In this document: positions 26,204 through 34,285 of the stretch, one piece after another
How positions within the stretch are numbered: the stretch's first letter is position 1
Layout of the letters: each line of letters opens with the position of its first letter
Assembly: GCF_901538265.1 (NCBI RefSeq)
Contig: NZ_LR593886.1
Span: forward strand, 248,001 to 312,000
Reading direction: 5' to 3'
DNA length: 64,000 nt
Source of the DNA: Gemmata massiliana
GTDB taxonomy: Bacteria; Planctomycetota; Planctomycetia; Gemmatales; Gemmataceae
Position numbers and translations under genes: made by a program
The notes under the pieces: model-generated
What the model was told of the DNA's origin: nothing
The model's input: only the letters and a program-made list of their open reading frames with translations
Databases searched by the model: none

Positions 26204-27502
26204 ATGTCGATCGTTCTGTCTCTTACCGGCCAACTCGAACTTGCGGAGCGCTTATCGCGCACCGAAGCCCGCGACTGGTTGGCGCGCGCCGCCGTCTGGT
26301 TCGAGGGGATCGGCGACGCGGTACTGGACGCGCGCGTCGTGCGCGACGGCGAGGAGCGCCCGGTGCTGCTGCTCGTGCTGCACCCGGCCGCGCCCGCGGC
26401 GGAGGTCCGGCTCGGGGCGAGCGGGCGGCTCCGCGTCAGCGCCGTCACCGAAGCGGCCGGCCCCGGTTACCACGTCTACCTGTGCGATCTGTTCCGCCAG
26501 ATGGCCGCCGAGTTCGAGTTCGCGTGGATCGCGGACGACTGCGCCGACCCCACGAGATATTTCCACTCGCGGGACCGGAGCGCGTGCGAGCGGGCCTTCC
26601 TCCACTGGCTCGCCGAACGGTGCGCTGACAACCCCGGAAGCATCGGCCTTCCCGCCGCGCACGGATTCACGTATCCCGCTGACGTACTCACACCGCTCGG
26701 TCCACGAACGCGCGCCTGGGCAGCCGAGGTCGCCGTACATCCCGAAAAGGGGCGCGACTTTTTCGCGTGGTGGAACCCGGCACTGGACTCAATCTTTTAT
26801 CGCGGGCGCGCCTTGGTCCGGATGTGGCTGGACTTCTTTTGGCGCCCGCCGCTCTCAGAAGCCGACGGCGAACTCGCCGACCAGATCGCCAACGACCTCG
26901 CCAGCGCGTTCAAACTGGACCCGGCCGCGGAACTCCCCTGGGCCGAGTGGCTCGAACTCCTCACCGCCATCGCCGGTGACGAAGACGGCTACTGCGTGAC
27001 GCCGAACGACGACGGGTTGAGTATCGAGTTGTGGAAGCACATGGGGCCGCTCCCCGCGCCCGCGGCGAAGGACCGGATCGGGTACCGGCGGTACCCGGTG
27101 CGCGTGTCGCTCGATGGGAGTTGGTCCGTGGAAATCCCCGGCGAACTGGCACGTGAGCGCAACGACGATCGCACGTGGACCGCGTGGGACCGGACGCGCA
27201 CCGTCTGGTTTCACCCTCTCCAGTTCACTAAACCCGGGGGCGAACCGCCCACCGCGGCAGAAACGGCCGAAGTGGGGCGCAAGAGCTTACCCGAGGGTGA
27301 GGCGCTTCCGGGATTCGATCGCGACGGGCTGCGCGGGGAGGCTGTGTTCGGCCCGGTCGAAGAGGATGGCCGCACGCTCTGGCGACTCAGCGGTGTCATC
27401 GGCGCGCCGGGCCAACTGGCCGTGTGCAACGTGTACATCGAGAACGAGTCCGACCGCGATTGGGCCGTGCGCACGTGGCGCTCGCTCCGCCCCGGTGGGT
27501 AG
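26204..27502 (+). CDS. Hypothetical protein, 432 residues
   Basis: I do not recognise a family. The protein is soluble, Trp-rich and acidic, with no signal peptide or membrane helix. Notable stretches are FFAWWNPALDSIFYRGRAL, LPWAEWLELLTAIAGDEDGY and a C-terminal beta-rich part. Codon use and GC content match the surrounding chromosome. It starts 86 nt after the kinase gene on the same strand and might share its transcript, so a role in the same signalling unit is possible but unsupported. It is the last typical gene before the insertion sequence and AT-rich island. Confidence 0.75.
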   Translation: MSIVLSLTGQLELAERLSRTEARDWLARAAVWFEGIGDAVLDARVVRDGEERPVLLLVLHPAAPAAEVRLGASGRLRVSAVTEAAGPGYHVYLCDLFRQMAAEFEFAWIADDCADPTRYFHSRDRSACERAFLHWLAERCADNPGSIGLPAAHGFTYPADVLTPLGPRTRAWAAEVAVHPEKGRDFFAWWNPALDSIFYRGRALVRMWLDFFWRPPLSEADGELADQIANDLASAFKLDPAAELPWAEWLELLTAIAGDEDGYCVTPNDDGLSIELWKHMGPLPAPAAKDRIGYRRYPVRVSLDGSWSVEIPGELARERNDDRTWTAWDRTRTVWFHPLQFTKPGGEPPTAAETAEVGRKSLPEGEALPGFDRDGLRGEAVFGPVEEDGRTLWRLSGVIGAPGQLAVCNVYIENESDRDWAVRTWRSLRPGG

Positions 27503-27749
27503 AGGCGTGTGTTTCGCAGCGCCCCAAGCTTCGACACGCAGCCCTCTTCCTTCGTGGTGCCGAACTAGCTGGGTAAAAAACGTTTTTATCTGGAAGTGGA
27601 ACCGATTCTCGCCGAAAATTCCTGACGCGCAGTAACCAATCTGAGAATAATCTTGCGTTGAACGCGCCTGAATCTATCAGAGGTATGCGTATCAGGAACC
27701 ACGATGACAAATGACCTCGCCACTGAAACCGCCTCTCTTACCGCCTCTC

Positions 27750-27755
27750 TTATGG
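27750..27755. repeat. Target-site duplication, left copy
   Basis: TTATGG directly precedes the left inverted repeat and is repeated at 29204-29209 directly after the right one. Confidence 0.75.
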
Positions 27756-29203
27756 CTGTTCTTTCCGCAACATTCTGTATCTGAGGGGTTGACCGGCGAG
27801 GTGTAGACGGGTGCCGGCCCGTCCGGGACGATGGCGTTACCACACGTCCACCGACCCCGGACGGACTCGGCCACGCCATCATCGCATCCGCTTCCGACCT
27901 CGTGCCACTGGTTTTCCAGACGGGCCTCCGCCCTCGACCCGCGGTCGGCCCCGCGCCTGGCCGGGCTGCTCGTCGGGGCGATCCTGGCCCGCGGGCGGCG
28001 GACCGTCACCAGTTGGATCCGGGCGGGCGGGCTGTCGGACGCGTTCCGGCCGTGCGACACCACGGTCTCGGGCGCCGGGAAGCGGACGGACCTCATCGCC
28101 GCCCACCGGGCCCACGGCGTCGTCAAGCCGCTCGTGACCGGCGCCACCCGGCTCGTGTTCGCCCTGGATGACGCGCCGACCGAGCGGTACGGGCCGCACG
28201 TCCAGGGGCCGGGGCCCACCACAACCCGTGCCCCGGGCCGGCCAACGGCCCGTTCGTGTACGGGCACGTGTGGGTCGTCCTCGGCCTTCTCGCCGCCCAC
28301 CCGACGTGGGGCGCGATCGCCCTCCCGCTGCTGGCCCGGCTGTACGTCCGACAGAAGAACCTCGCGAGCATCGCCCCGAAGCACCGGCCGGCGTTCCGGA
28401 CCAAACTGGAGTTGGCCGTCGAGTTGGTGCGGTGGGCGAAGGTGTGGCTGGGCTTCCTGGGAAAGCCGGTGTGGGTGGTGGCCGACGGGGCCTACGCCAG
28501 GGCCGCGCTCCTGAAGCCTCTGATCGGGCTGGGGGTCGTGGTGGTCAGCCGGTTGCGGAAGGACGCGGCGTTGTGGGCGGTGCCCGTCGCGAGGACCGGC
28601 CGGCGGGCGCCCGCGGAAGTACGGGGAGAACCGGGTGTCGCTGGCGAAGCGGGCGGGACAGACGCGCGGGTGGACGACCGGGACGTTCGAGTTGTACGGC
28701 AAGCCGACCGAGAAGAGGTACAAGACGTTCGCGGCGCGATCCGTGTGGTCCTGGTGGACGAGCCGCGGGGGTGGGTGGCGTTCTTCTGCACCGACCCGAC
28801 CGCCACCGTAGCCGACATCCTCGGATGCGTGTCCGCCCGCTTCTCACGGGAGACCGCATTCCGGGCCTGCAAGAGCGTCGTCGGGGCGGGTCAGCAACAG
28901 GTCCGGTTCGTGTGGGCCAACGTCGGGTCGTTCCACCTGTGCCTGTGGGCGTTCACGATGACCGAGGCGTGGGCGTGGTGTCGGGGTGAGAAGGCGTTGG
29001 TGGGCCACCGGTTGGCCTCCCCGTGGGACGACGAGCCGCGGCGACCGAGCCACGCGGACAAGCGGCGGGCGTGGCGACGAGAGTTGCCGGGGGATGAAAT
29101 CCGGGCGGCTCTACACCCCGGGGCGAGCGAGCGGGAAATCCGGGCGGCCGCCGAACGCCTGCTCAACTTGGCCGCCTGACACAGAATGTCACGGAAAGAA
29201 CAG
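27756..29203 (+). mobile_element. Insertion sequence, IS4/IS701-like DDE element (1448 bp)
   Basis: The ends are 26-nt imperfect inverted repeats, 27756-27781 and 29178-29203, sharing CTGTTCTTTCCG and ACATTCTGT with about three mismatches. The identical hexamer TTATGG flanks both ends. The interior encodes one plus-strand DDE transposase whose frame is broken. The element lies at the left edge of an AT-rich accessory segment and splits a small ORF. Confidence 0.85.
27831..29179 (+). pseudogene. Decayed DDE transposase of the IS4/IS701 type
   Basis: Transposase homology runs through the whole region but changes frame three times. The N-terminal part with the first catalytic aspartates (LVFALDDAPTERYGPHV) is in frame 3 up to about 28205. 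It moves to frame 2 (HHNPCPGPANGPFVYGHVW, then VVADGAYAR). Around 28605-28745 the family-like text (PRKYGENRVSLAKRAG) is in frame 3. It then returns to frame 2 for FCTDP and the catalytic Glu motif FSRETAFRACKSVVG followed by QQQVR. Three shifts in about 550 nt mean the enzyme is probably inactive unless these are assembly errors. Confidence 0.8.
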
Positions 29204-29209
29204 TTATGG
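29204..29209. repeat. Target-site duplication, right copy
   Basis: TTATGG directly follows the right inverted repeat and is identical to 27750-27755. Confidence 0.75.
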
Positions 29210-29723
29210 GGAAGGCAGTTGTTGTAGATCACAAGAGGCTAAATGACGCCGATGAGTCTAAATTGTTATTTTATATATATAATATACGTTGATAGCTCAT
29301 TAAAAATTAGCGAATGGTGCGGAAACGAAAATAAATACTATCTTGCTGTTTGCACTTTGCTTGTATCGGCGCACAGTCTTTCATTTCCAGTGGTATCGCA
29401 AAGCGCAATAAAAAGATTGTTCGCGATAATTTGATTGATAATATGCATATTCTATCGCATAACAATAGTTAATTATAAATTATTGAACTCAGATAATATT
29501 AAATTTATACATGATATATAATAGTATTTTCCAGCATCACCATTCACACTTGAATGGGAAGTGATAAAACTGAATTCAAAATTCAAATGCCTATCACGCG
29601 TGGAGACAATGGTTCCGCTCGCGTTCCTACTTTTCTTCCTATTTCTCATGGTACTACCGTTTACGCTTCCCGCTGTATCTCAGAAACAATGATCACCCAT
29701 GAGAACCGCACGAAGGCAGCGTT
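29210..29723. other. Very AT-rich stretch without a convincing gene
   Basis: Apart from the end of the split ORF (to 29292), this region has many TATA/ATAT runs and by eye only about a third GC, against well over 60 % in the flanking chromosome. Two short frames (from 29243 and 29554) lack ribosome sites and family features. It may contain promoters for the three downstream genes. Confidence 0.55.
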
Positions 29724-30077
29724 ATGCTATGGGACGAATGGCGCCCTGGAAAAATTCAAAATAAGATTGAAGAGGCACTGTCTGTCGAGGAAAAGGCCCT
29801 TGACGCATATAGAGTTGAAAATGCGACCGACCAGCGGGTGAAAGTAATTGTTGACGACGAAAAGGAACGGATCGAATTCGTTCGCTCGGTTATCCAAAAA
29901 CCTTTCGCATCTGGTCCAATTGGCTGCCTTGCCGTTCTTTTTGTCGCAACAATCATCTTTGTCAGCATGACAACAGTACAGATTCTCGCGAACCAATATT
30001 TGTCGCGAATATCTATATCATATTATCTGTCATCATGCATAGCGTTTCCTATACTTGTGTGGCGGAGCATTTTTTAG
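29724..30077 (+). CDS. Small two-helix membrane protein of the AT-rich island
   Basis: A 117-residue protein of unknown family. Residues 1-55 are charged and predicted helical or coiled coil (IQNKIEEALSVEEKALDAYR, DDEKERIEFVRSVI). Two membrane segments follow (about 64-87, GPIGCLAVLFVATIIFVSMT, and about 97-113). The ATG is the first start after an in-frame stop at 29700-29702, with GAAGG upstream. Codon use is much more AT-rich than in the chromosome on both sides. It is the first of three same-strand membrane-protein genes with short spacers, so it may be part of one operon. Confidence 0.6.
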   Translation: MLWDEWRPGKIQNKIEEALSVEEKALDAYRVENATDQRVKVIVDDEKERIEFVRSVIQKPFASGPIGCLAVLFVATIIFVSMTTVQILANQYLSRISISYYLSSCIAFPILVWRSIF

Positions 30078-30127
30078 CACCCGCCACGCATTTGATGTGA
30101 AGGTGTATTTTTCCCGGCAATACGGCT

Positions 30128-30556
30128 ATGCCCTCCCAATACATAACAGACCTTCACGGGCCACTTTTCGCAGCCGCGCCATGCTTAGTGGAGCCGCCGT
30201 ATCGTGGGGCGGTCCCTTTTCTAGTAGCTTGGTTTATTACAAAATTCAATTTGTCACTCGCAACCTTACCGTATTGGGGTCTAATTCTCGGGAAAACAAC
30301 GGCAAGCATTGGATATCTGCTCGCAGGATATGTTGCTTGCCGAATGGCGAGAAAGAATCCCTGGAAGCATGTAATGATTCTTGTTGCTTTATTAATTGCC
30401 ACCTCGATATCTCAGTTCATATGTATCGCATTGATTTCAGATTTTCCTCCTTTAGATCGCGTAGAATTCACTAGTAGCCTCCTAGCCGAGATCGCGATGA
30501 AGTTTGTGGATACGACCGTGTTCGTGGCTCTCGGGGCGTATCTCTCTCTCAAGTAG
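30128..30556 (+). CDS. Polytopic membrane protein of the AT-rich island
   Basis: A 142-residue protein with about four hydrophobic segments: GAVPFLVAWFIT, YWGLILGKTTASIGYLLAGY, HVMILVALLIATSISQFICI and VDTTVFVALGAYLSL. No family is recognised; the spacing resembles small ECF-type or bacterial four-helix membrane subunits, which is only a resemblance. It lies 50 nt after the two-helix protein gene and 14 nt before the third gene, all on the plus strand. Composition is unlike the surrounding high-GC genes, which suggests horizontal acquisition. Confidence 0.6.
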   Translation: MPSQYITDLHGPLFAAAPCLVEPPYRGAVPFLVAWFITKFNLSLATLPYWGLILGKTTASIGYLLAGYVACRMARKNPWKHVMILVALLIATSISQFICIALISDFPPLDRVEFTSSLLAEIAMKFVDTTVFVALGAYLSLK

Positions 30557-30570
30557 CAGCTAACGCAGTA

Positions 30571-31494
30571 ATGCAGGGGCAACGTGCGCAGGCTCTGGTC
30601 CATGCGTGCATATTGTTCGCGCTCGGCAGTAGGATCTCAGGCGCCGCTTTAATCCCTCTTGAGGTGCTGCCAAGAGCGCACATTGAAGTCTTTCCCTATG
30701 TCATCCTGCTGTGCCTAGGAGGGAGGTGCGTGATCACGGCTCGGCGCACCTTTCATTCCATTCCTGCTGCCACTAACGACAATAGACAATTCGTTCTGCT
30801 TCTCCGCTCTTTCACTGATGATATGATGGCCATTCCGCACTCGTTTCTAGAGAAATTGAACACCGTCAGATTTACCTTGTCAATATGCAAAATTTACCGT
30901 CGTTTGTTTGAGGAGACTTTGGCTATCTACTGCAAACAATACGGTCCTATTATGGCTGCTGCCGATCCGCATGATGATCTTCCGACTCTCGGGTCGATCA
31001 AGTTTCGCATGAGTGAAAACTGGAGAGACTTGATTCTTGAGCGTTTCCGTGAGTCGCAGAGAATCATATTAATTGTGAACGATTCGCCGAGCACAGCGTA
31101 TGAAATTCAAAAAGTATTCGAGCTTGGCATGTTGGCGAAGGTGATATTTGTATTCCCTCCGACCGGCCCTTTTGATTCTCGCCTTCGCTGGCTATTCTTC
31201 CGAGAATTGGTTCGCACTACCACCCAATGCATGCTGCCTGAAAATATTCCCGAGAAATCACTTTGCTTCACGGCTACTGCTCAAGATTATCAAGTTCGCT
31301 TTTTTGGCTCACGCGGTTACAATAAATCCGCCTATGCATCAGCGTTATCGGAGGCATGGAAGAATCATGTACAATATATTAATAGCATTCGCGCATTTCG
31401 ATCATATCTGTCTGCAACAGTCGCATTTGTTGGTTATCACATTTATAGCCACATTTTTATGTCTGAATATTATTGCTTCAATATTATCTATTAA
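30571..31494 (+). CDS. Membrane-anchored protein with soluble alpha/beta domain, AT-rich island
   Basis: A 307-residue protein. Two or more hydrophobic segments lie in the first 55 residues. A soluble domain follows: FVLLLRSFTDD at about 73, FEETLA, GPIMAAADPHDDLPTLGSI, an ENWRDLILERFRESQRII helix-strand unit, then IVNDSPSTAYEIQKVFELGM and VIFVFPP. The alternation of hydrophobic strands and helices, with an S/T-rich loop followed by a conserved Glu, resembles a Rossmann-like TIR/SLOG-type ligand-sensing or NAD-acting fold. That is inference from pattern only. The C-terminus is again hydrophobic. It is the last gene of the three-gene island and converges on the TPR gene at 31541. Confidence 0.6.
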   Translation: MQGQRAQALVHACILFALGSRISGAALIPLEVLPRAHIEVFPYVILLCLGGRCVITARRTFHSIPAATNDNRQFVLLLRSFTDDMMAIPHSFLEKLNTVRFTLSICKIYRRLFEETLAIYCKQYGPIMAAADPHDDLPTLGSIKFRMSENWRDLILERFRESQRIILIVNDSPSTAYEIQKVFELGMLAKVIFVFPPTGPFDSRLRWLFFRELVRTTTQCMLPENIPEKSLCFTATAQDYQVRFFGSRGYNKSAYASALSEAWKNHVQYINSIRAFRSYLSATVAFVGYHIYSHIFMSEYYCFNIIY

Positions 31495-31540
31495 AATTGA
31501 AAATATTGCGATTGAATAAGCGATGCGGCGTTTCTGCGGC

Positions 31541-32614
31541 CTATTTTTGCTCGCTGCGCGGTTTGGCCGTCGGAGCATTCGGATCTACTACGACGGCCTT
31601 GGGCGAAACCGTTCGGAACGCCTTCTCGCTCTCGTACAGCTTGAGTTTCTCGCGGGCGCCGGCCCCGAACTTCTTCTCGTACTCCCGGTCCCCGAGCACT
31701 TTCCTCTGGTACTCGGTCGCCTTCGCGAAGTCGCCGGTTTCGGCGTAAGCGGCGGCGAGCGTTTCCAGCATCAGCGTTTCTCGGAACCCGGTCAGATCGC
31801 ACGCCTTCTTCGCGAGTTCGAGTGCGCGCTTGCCGTCCCGCACGATTGTGTCCGGGCACGTTGCCAGGAGCCACGCGAGGTCGTCCATCAGGAGCGGACT
31901 CGTGGGGTCGAGTCGGCCGGCTTCGGTGAAGTCCTGCGCGGCCAGATCGTAATCGCCTTTGCGCTGGTGGACGAGCGCGCGATTGCGCCACGGGGTGGAA
32001 TACTTCGGGTCCGACTTGATCGCCGCCGTGTAGTCCTCAAGGGCCGCGTCGAACTTGCCCTGGGACTCCAGCGCCACGCCACGGTTGTTGAGCGCGACCG
32101 AGTACCCGGGTTCCAGACGCAGTGCCTCTTCGTAATCCTTGATCGCGCCGTCCACGTCGCCCTTCGCCCGCCGCGCGCGCCCGCGTTCGACGTAGAGCGC
32201 GGAATGCGGATCGAGACCGATCGCGGCCGTCAGGTCTTCGATCGCGCCGTCGTTGTCCTTGTGGAAGACGCGCGCGACCGCGCGGTTGCGGTACGCCCAC
32301 GTGTCCTTGCCGTCGGCCTTGATCTTCTCGCTGAAGAATTTTTCGGCGTCGGCCACCCGCACCACTTCGGACTTCTTCACCTGACCGATGTACGGCCCGG
32401 GGTGGATGACGTGCCGGATTTCGAGCCACTCGCCCAAGTCGCGAACGACGGTGCCGGAGTAGGAGAACTCGCCGATGTTCTTACCCACCGCGTCGCGCAG
32501 CGGGAGCCGGTCTTTCACCGGGAAGACCATCTGACCGGCCCACTCACCGGGGCCGGTCGCGCAAGCAAAAGAGGGGGTTAAGCCAACCAGTACGAAAACC
32601 AAGAGTCGTCGCAT
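31541..32614 (-). CDS. Exported TPR-repeat protein
   Basis: A 357-residue protein with a signal peptide (RRLLVFVLVGLTPSFACA) and a beta-rich N-terminal module of about 70 residues (VVRDLGEWLEIRH, GQVKKSEVVRV). At least four tetratricopeptide repeats follow, for example GAIKDYEEALRLEPGYSVAL and DAALEDYTAAIKSDPKY. TPR arrays mediate protein contacts in the periplasm or envelope. ATG 32614 is chosen because it starts the signal peptide; the open frame extends 25 codons further without one. It marks the return to normal high-GC DNA after the island. Confidence 0.85.
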   Translation of the reverse strand: MRRLLVFVLVGLTPSFACATGPGEWAGQMVFPVKDRLPLRDAVGKNIGEFSYSGTVVRDLGEWLEIRHVIHPGPYIGQVKKSEVVRVADAEKFFSEKIKADGKDTWAYRNRAVARVFHKDNDGAIEDLTAAIGLDPHSALYVERGRARRAKGDVDGAIKDYEEALRLEPGYSVALNNRGVALESQGKFDAALEDYTAAIKSDPKYSTPWRNRALVHQRKGDYDLAAQDFTEAGRLDPTSPLLMDDLAWLLATCPDTIVRDGKRALELAKKACDLTGFRETLMLETLAAAYAETGDFAKATEYQRKVLGDREYEKKFGAGAREKLKLYESEKAFRTVSPKAVVVDPNAPTAKPRSEQK

Positions 32615-32693
32615 GGTGCATCTCCACAGTGGCGATACACAAGATTGTCGAGCGGTAGGCCAAAGAACGCAAGTGGCCCACAGTGCCAAAACG

Positions 32694-32726
32694 CTTCAAC
32701 CCGTACTAATTGGGTACGGGTTGAAG
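32694..32726 (-). terminator. Hairpin at the end of the nitrate cluster
   Basis: A 13-bp perfect stem CTTCAACCCGTAC/GTACGGGTTGAAG with a 7-nt loop lies about 85 nt after the NarK stop on the minus strand and before the TPR gene start. Confidence 0.65.
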
Positions 32727-32811
32727 GAGTGATATTTACAACGCGGCCGGGCGCCGGTGAGTTTGAGGTGAACGGCCGGTGTGGGTCGGCCGGTTGCTAG
32801 CTGCTTGCGTA

Positions 32812-34203
32812 TCAGCGCGCAGAGACGGCCTCGGAGACTGGTTCGGGCTTCGGTGCGAGTTTCCGCATGCTGACTGAGCCGGCCGCGAACCAGGCCGCAC
32901 TCACAACGGTGAGAGCCAGGAGCGCGCCGAACGTGCTGCCAGGCACCGCGGCCCAAGCCAGCGGAAGCAGTACCCCACCCAGCGCGCCCAACAGACCGAC
33001 CAATCCGCCGACCGCACCGACCTCGCGCGGGAAGTGCTCCGGGATCAGCTTGTACACGCTCGCCTTGCCGACGCCCATGCCCACGCCGAGCACAAACAGT
33101 ACCCCGGTGAACGCCCACACGCCCAACCCGAGCGGCAGCGACAGCGCGGCCCCCGAGATCAGCATCGCCCAGAACACCGCAACCACGACCCCGCGCGCCC
33201 CGAACCGGTCTGAGAGCCACCCGCCGAGCGGTCGGAGCAGGCTCGCGGGGAACACGAAACAGATCGCGGCGAGGAACCCGATCCACTTCGAGAGGTAGTC
33301 GAGGTCGGCCTTCACCGCCGGGTTCGCGGTCATGTACGCGGTGTACGCTTCGCCCTTCAGTCCCTTGATGGTGTCGAAATCCGAAACGAGTTGGGTGTTC
33401 AAACTCAAACTCGACGCGAGTTCCTTCCCGTAATTCGCGAAGTAGAATTGCGGCAACACGCCGGAGAGCGCGACGTACGCGCCGAACACGACGGTGTACT
33501 GAAGCCCGTACTCCCACACCCGCGCGTGTTTCATCGGGGCGACGAGTTCCGACAGCGCCCGGCCGCGTGCCGGGGTACGGTCCTCGCGCGGCGACAGGAA
33601 CCAGACGGCCGCGGCCATGAGTACGAGCAGCCCCGCGTACACGACGGGAATGAACCGCCACCCGCCGGGAACCACGCCATCCAGGAAGCCCGTGGCCGGC
33701 ACGAGCGCGATCAACACCGGGCCGAACAGTTTCGTGACCGAGGCGCCGACGTTACCCGCACCAAAGATGCCGAGTGCGGTGCCCTGCCGATCCTTGGGGA
33801 ACCACGCCGCGTTCCACGCGATGCCTACTGAGAATGCGTTTCCCGCGACGCCGTACAGAACCGCACAGATCAGCAGCTCGTAATAGCTCGTCACGCGACT
33901 CACGAAGAACGTCGGCAGAACGGTGAGCAGAATGAGTGCGGTCAGCACCCGGCGCCCGCCGTAGCGGTCGGTCCAGATGCCGAAGTGGAACCGACCGAGC
34001 GAGCCGGACAGGATCGCGGCGATCGTCAGGTTGTAGAGTTGACCGTCGGTGAGTCCGAGTTCGGGCTTGATCTTGATGCTCAGCATCCCGAGCATCAGCC
34101 AGACGGCGAACAGCAGCGTGAACGCGACGGTGGACAGCACGAGCACGCGCGCGCTCTGCCCGGCCGCGGAGGGAACCGCGGCGGACCGGGAGTCGGGGTT
34201 CAT
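32812..34203 (-). CDS. Nitrate/nitrite transporter (NarK/NasA-type MFS)
   Basis: A 463-residue major facilitator protein with about twelve membrane segments. Family features are the GR..FGIWTDRYGGRRV loop after helix 2 and the Gly-rich nitrate signatures GIFGAGNVGASVTKLFGP in helix 5 and GVGKASVYKLIPEHFP with GAVGGLVGLLGALGG in the second half. It imports nitrate, or exchanges it for nitrite, across the inner membrane. It is the last gene of the minus-strand nitrate-assimilation cluster, 82 nt after the FAD/BFD electron-transfer gene, and is followed by a hairpin terminator. No symbol is given because NarK and NasA orthology cannot be separated here. Confidence 0.92.
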   Translation of the reverse strand: MNPDSRSAAVPSAAGQSARVLVLSTVAFTLLFAVWLMLGMLSIKIKPELGLTDGQLYNLTIAAILSGSLGRFHFGIWTDRYGGRRVLTALILLTVLPTFFVSRVTSYYELLICAVLYGVAGNAFSVGIAWNAAWFPKDRQGTALGIFGAGNVGASVTKLFGPVLIALVPATGFLDGVVPGGWRFIPVVYAGLLVLMAAAVWFLSPREDRTPARGRALSELVAPMKHARVWEYGLQYTVVFGAYVALSGVLPQFYFANYGKELASSLSLNTQLVSDFDTIKGLKGEAYTAYMTANPAVKADLDYLSKWIGFLAAICFVFPASLLRPLGGWLSDRFGARGVVVAVFWAMLISGAALSLPLGLGVWAFTGVLFVLGVGMGVGKASVYKLIPEHFPREVGAVGGLVGLLGALGGVLLPLAWAAVPGSTFGALLALTVVSAAWFAAGSVSMRKLAPKPEPVSEAVSAR

Positions 34204-34285
34204 GGAGCGAATGCCTCTCGGGTCTATAAGGGACGGAATAACCGGGAGAGATTGGTTCGGGTGTTCCTGTTCGGGGGGGATTTCG

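Larger units (their letters stand above)
27704..29292 (+). pseudogene. Small ORF split by the insertion sequence
   Basis: An ATG at 27704 with AGGAA about 7 nt upstream opens a frame interrupted after codon 17 by the insertion sequence. If the element and one copy of its 6-bp target duplication are removed, the frame continues without a break from 29210 to a TGA at 29290-29292. That gives a 44-residue product containing the direct repeat TASLTASL and then MGKAVVVDHKRLND. The function is unknown. The exact rejoining supports a real target gene, although such a short frame could stay open by chance. Confidence 0.45.

Noticed and set aside
27692-28723. 343-codon minus-strand frame over the insertion sequence
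   Set aside because: Antisense to the transposase text, with no motif of its own.
29243-29434. 63-codon frame in the AT-rich segment
   Set aside because: No ribosome site or family feature; AT-rich sequence gives hydrophobic, Tyr/Ile-rich frames by chance, and it overlaps the restored split ORF in another frame.
29554-29841. 95-codon frame upstream of and overlapping the first island gene
   Set aside because: Overlaps 29724-30077 by 118 nt in another frame and shows no domain or start signal.
31148-31519. Alternative frame over the end of the third island gene
   Set aside because: Hydrophobic at its end but lies inside the longer 307-codon gene; kept only as a possible frameshift continuation.
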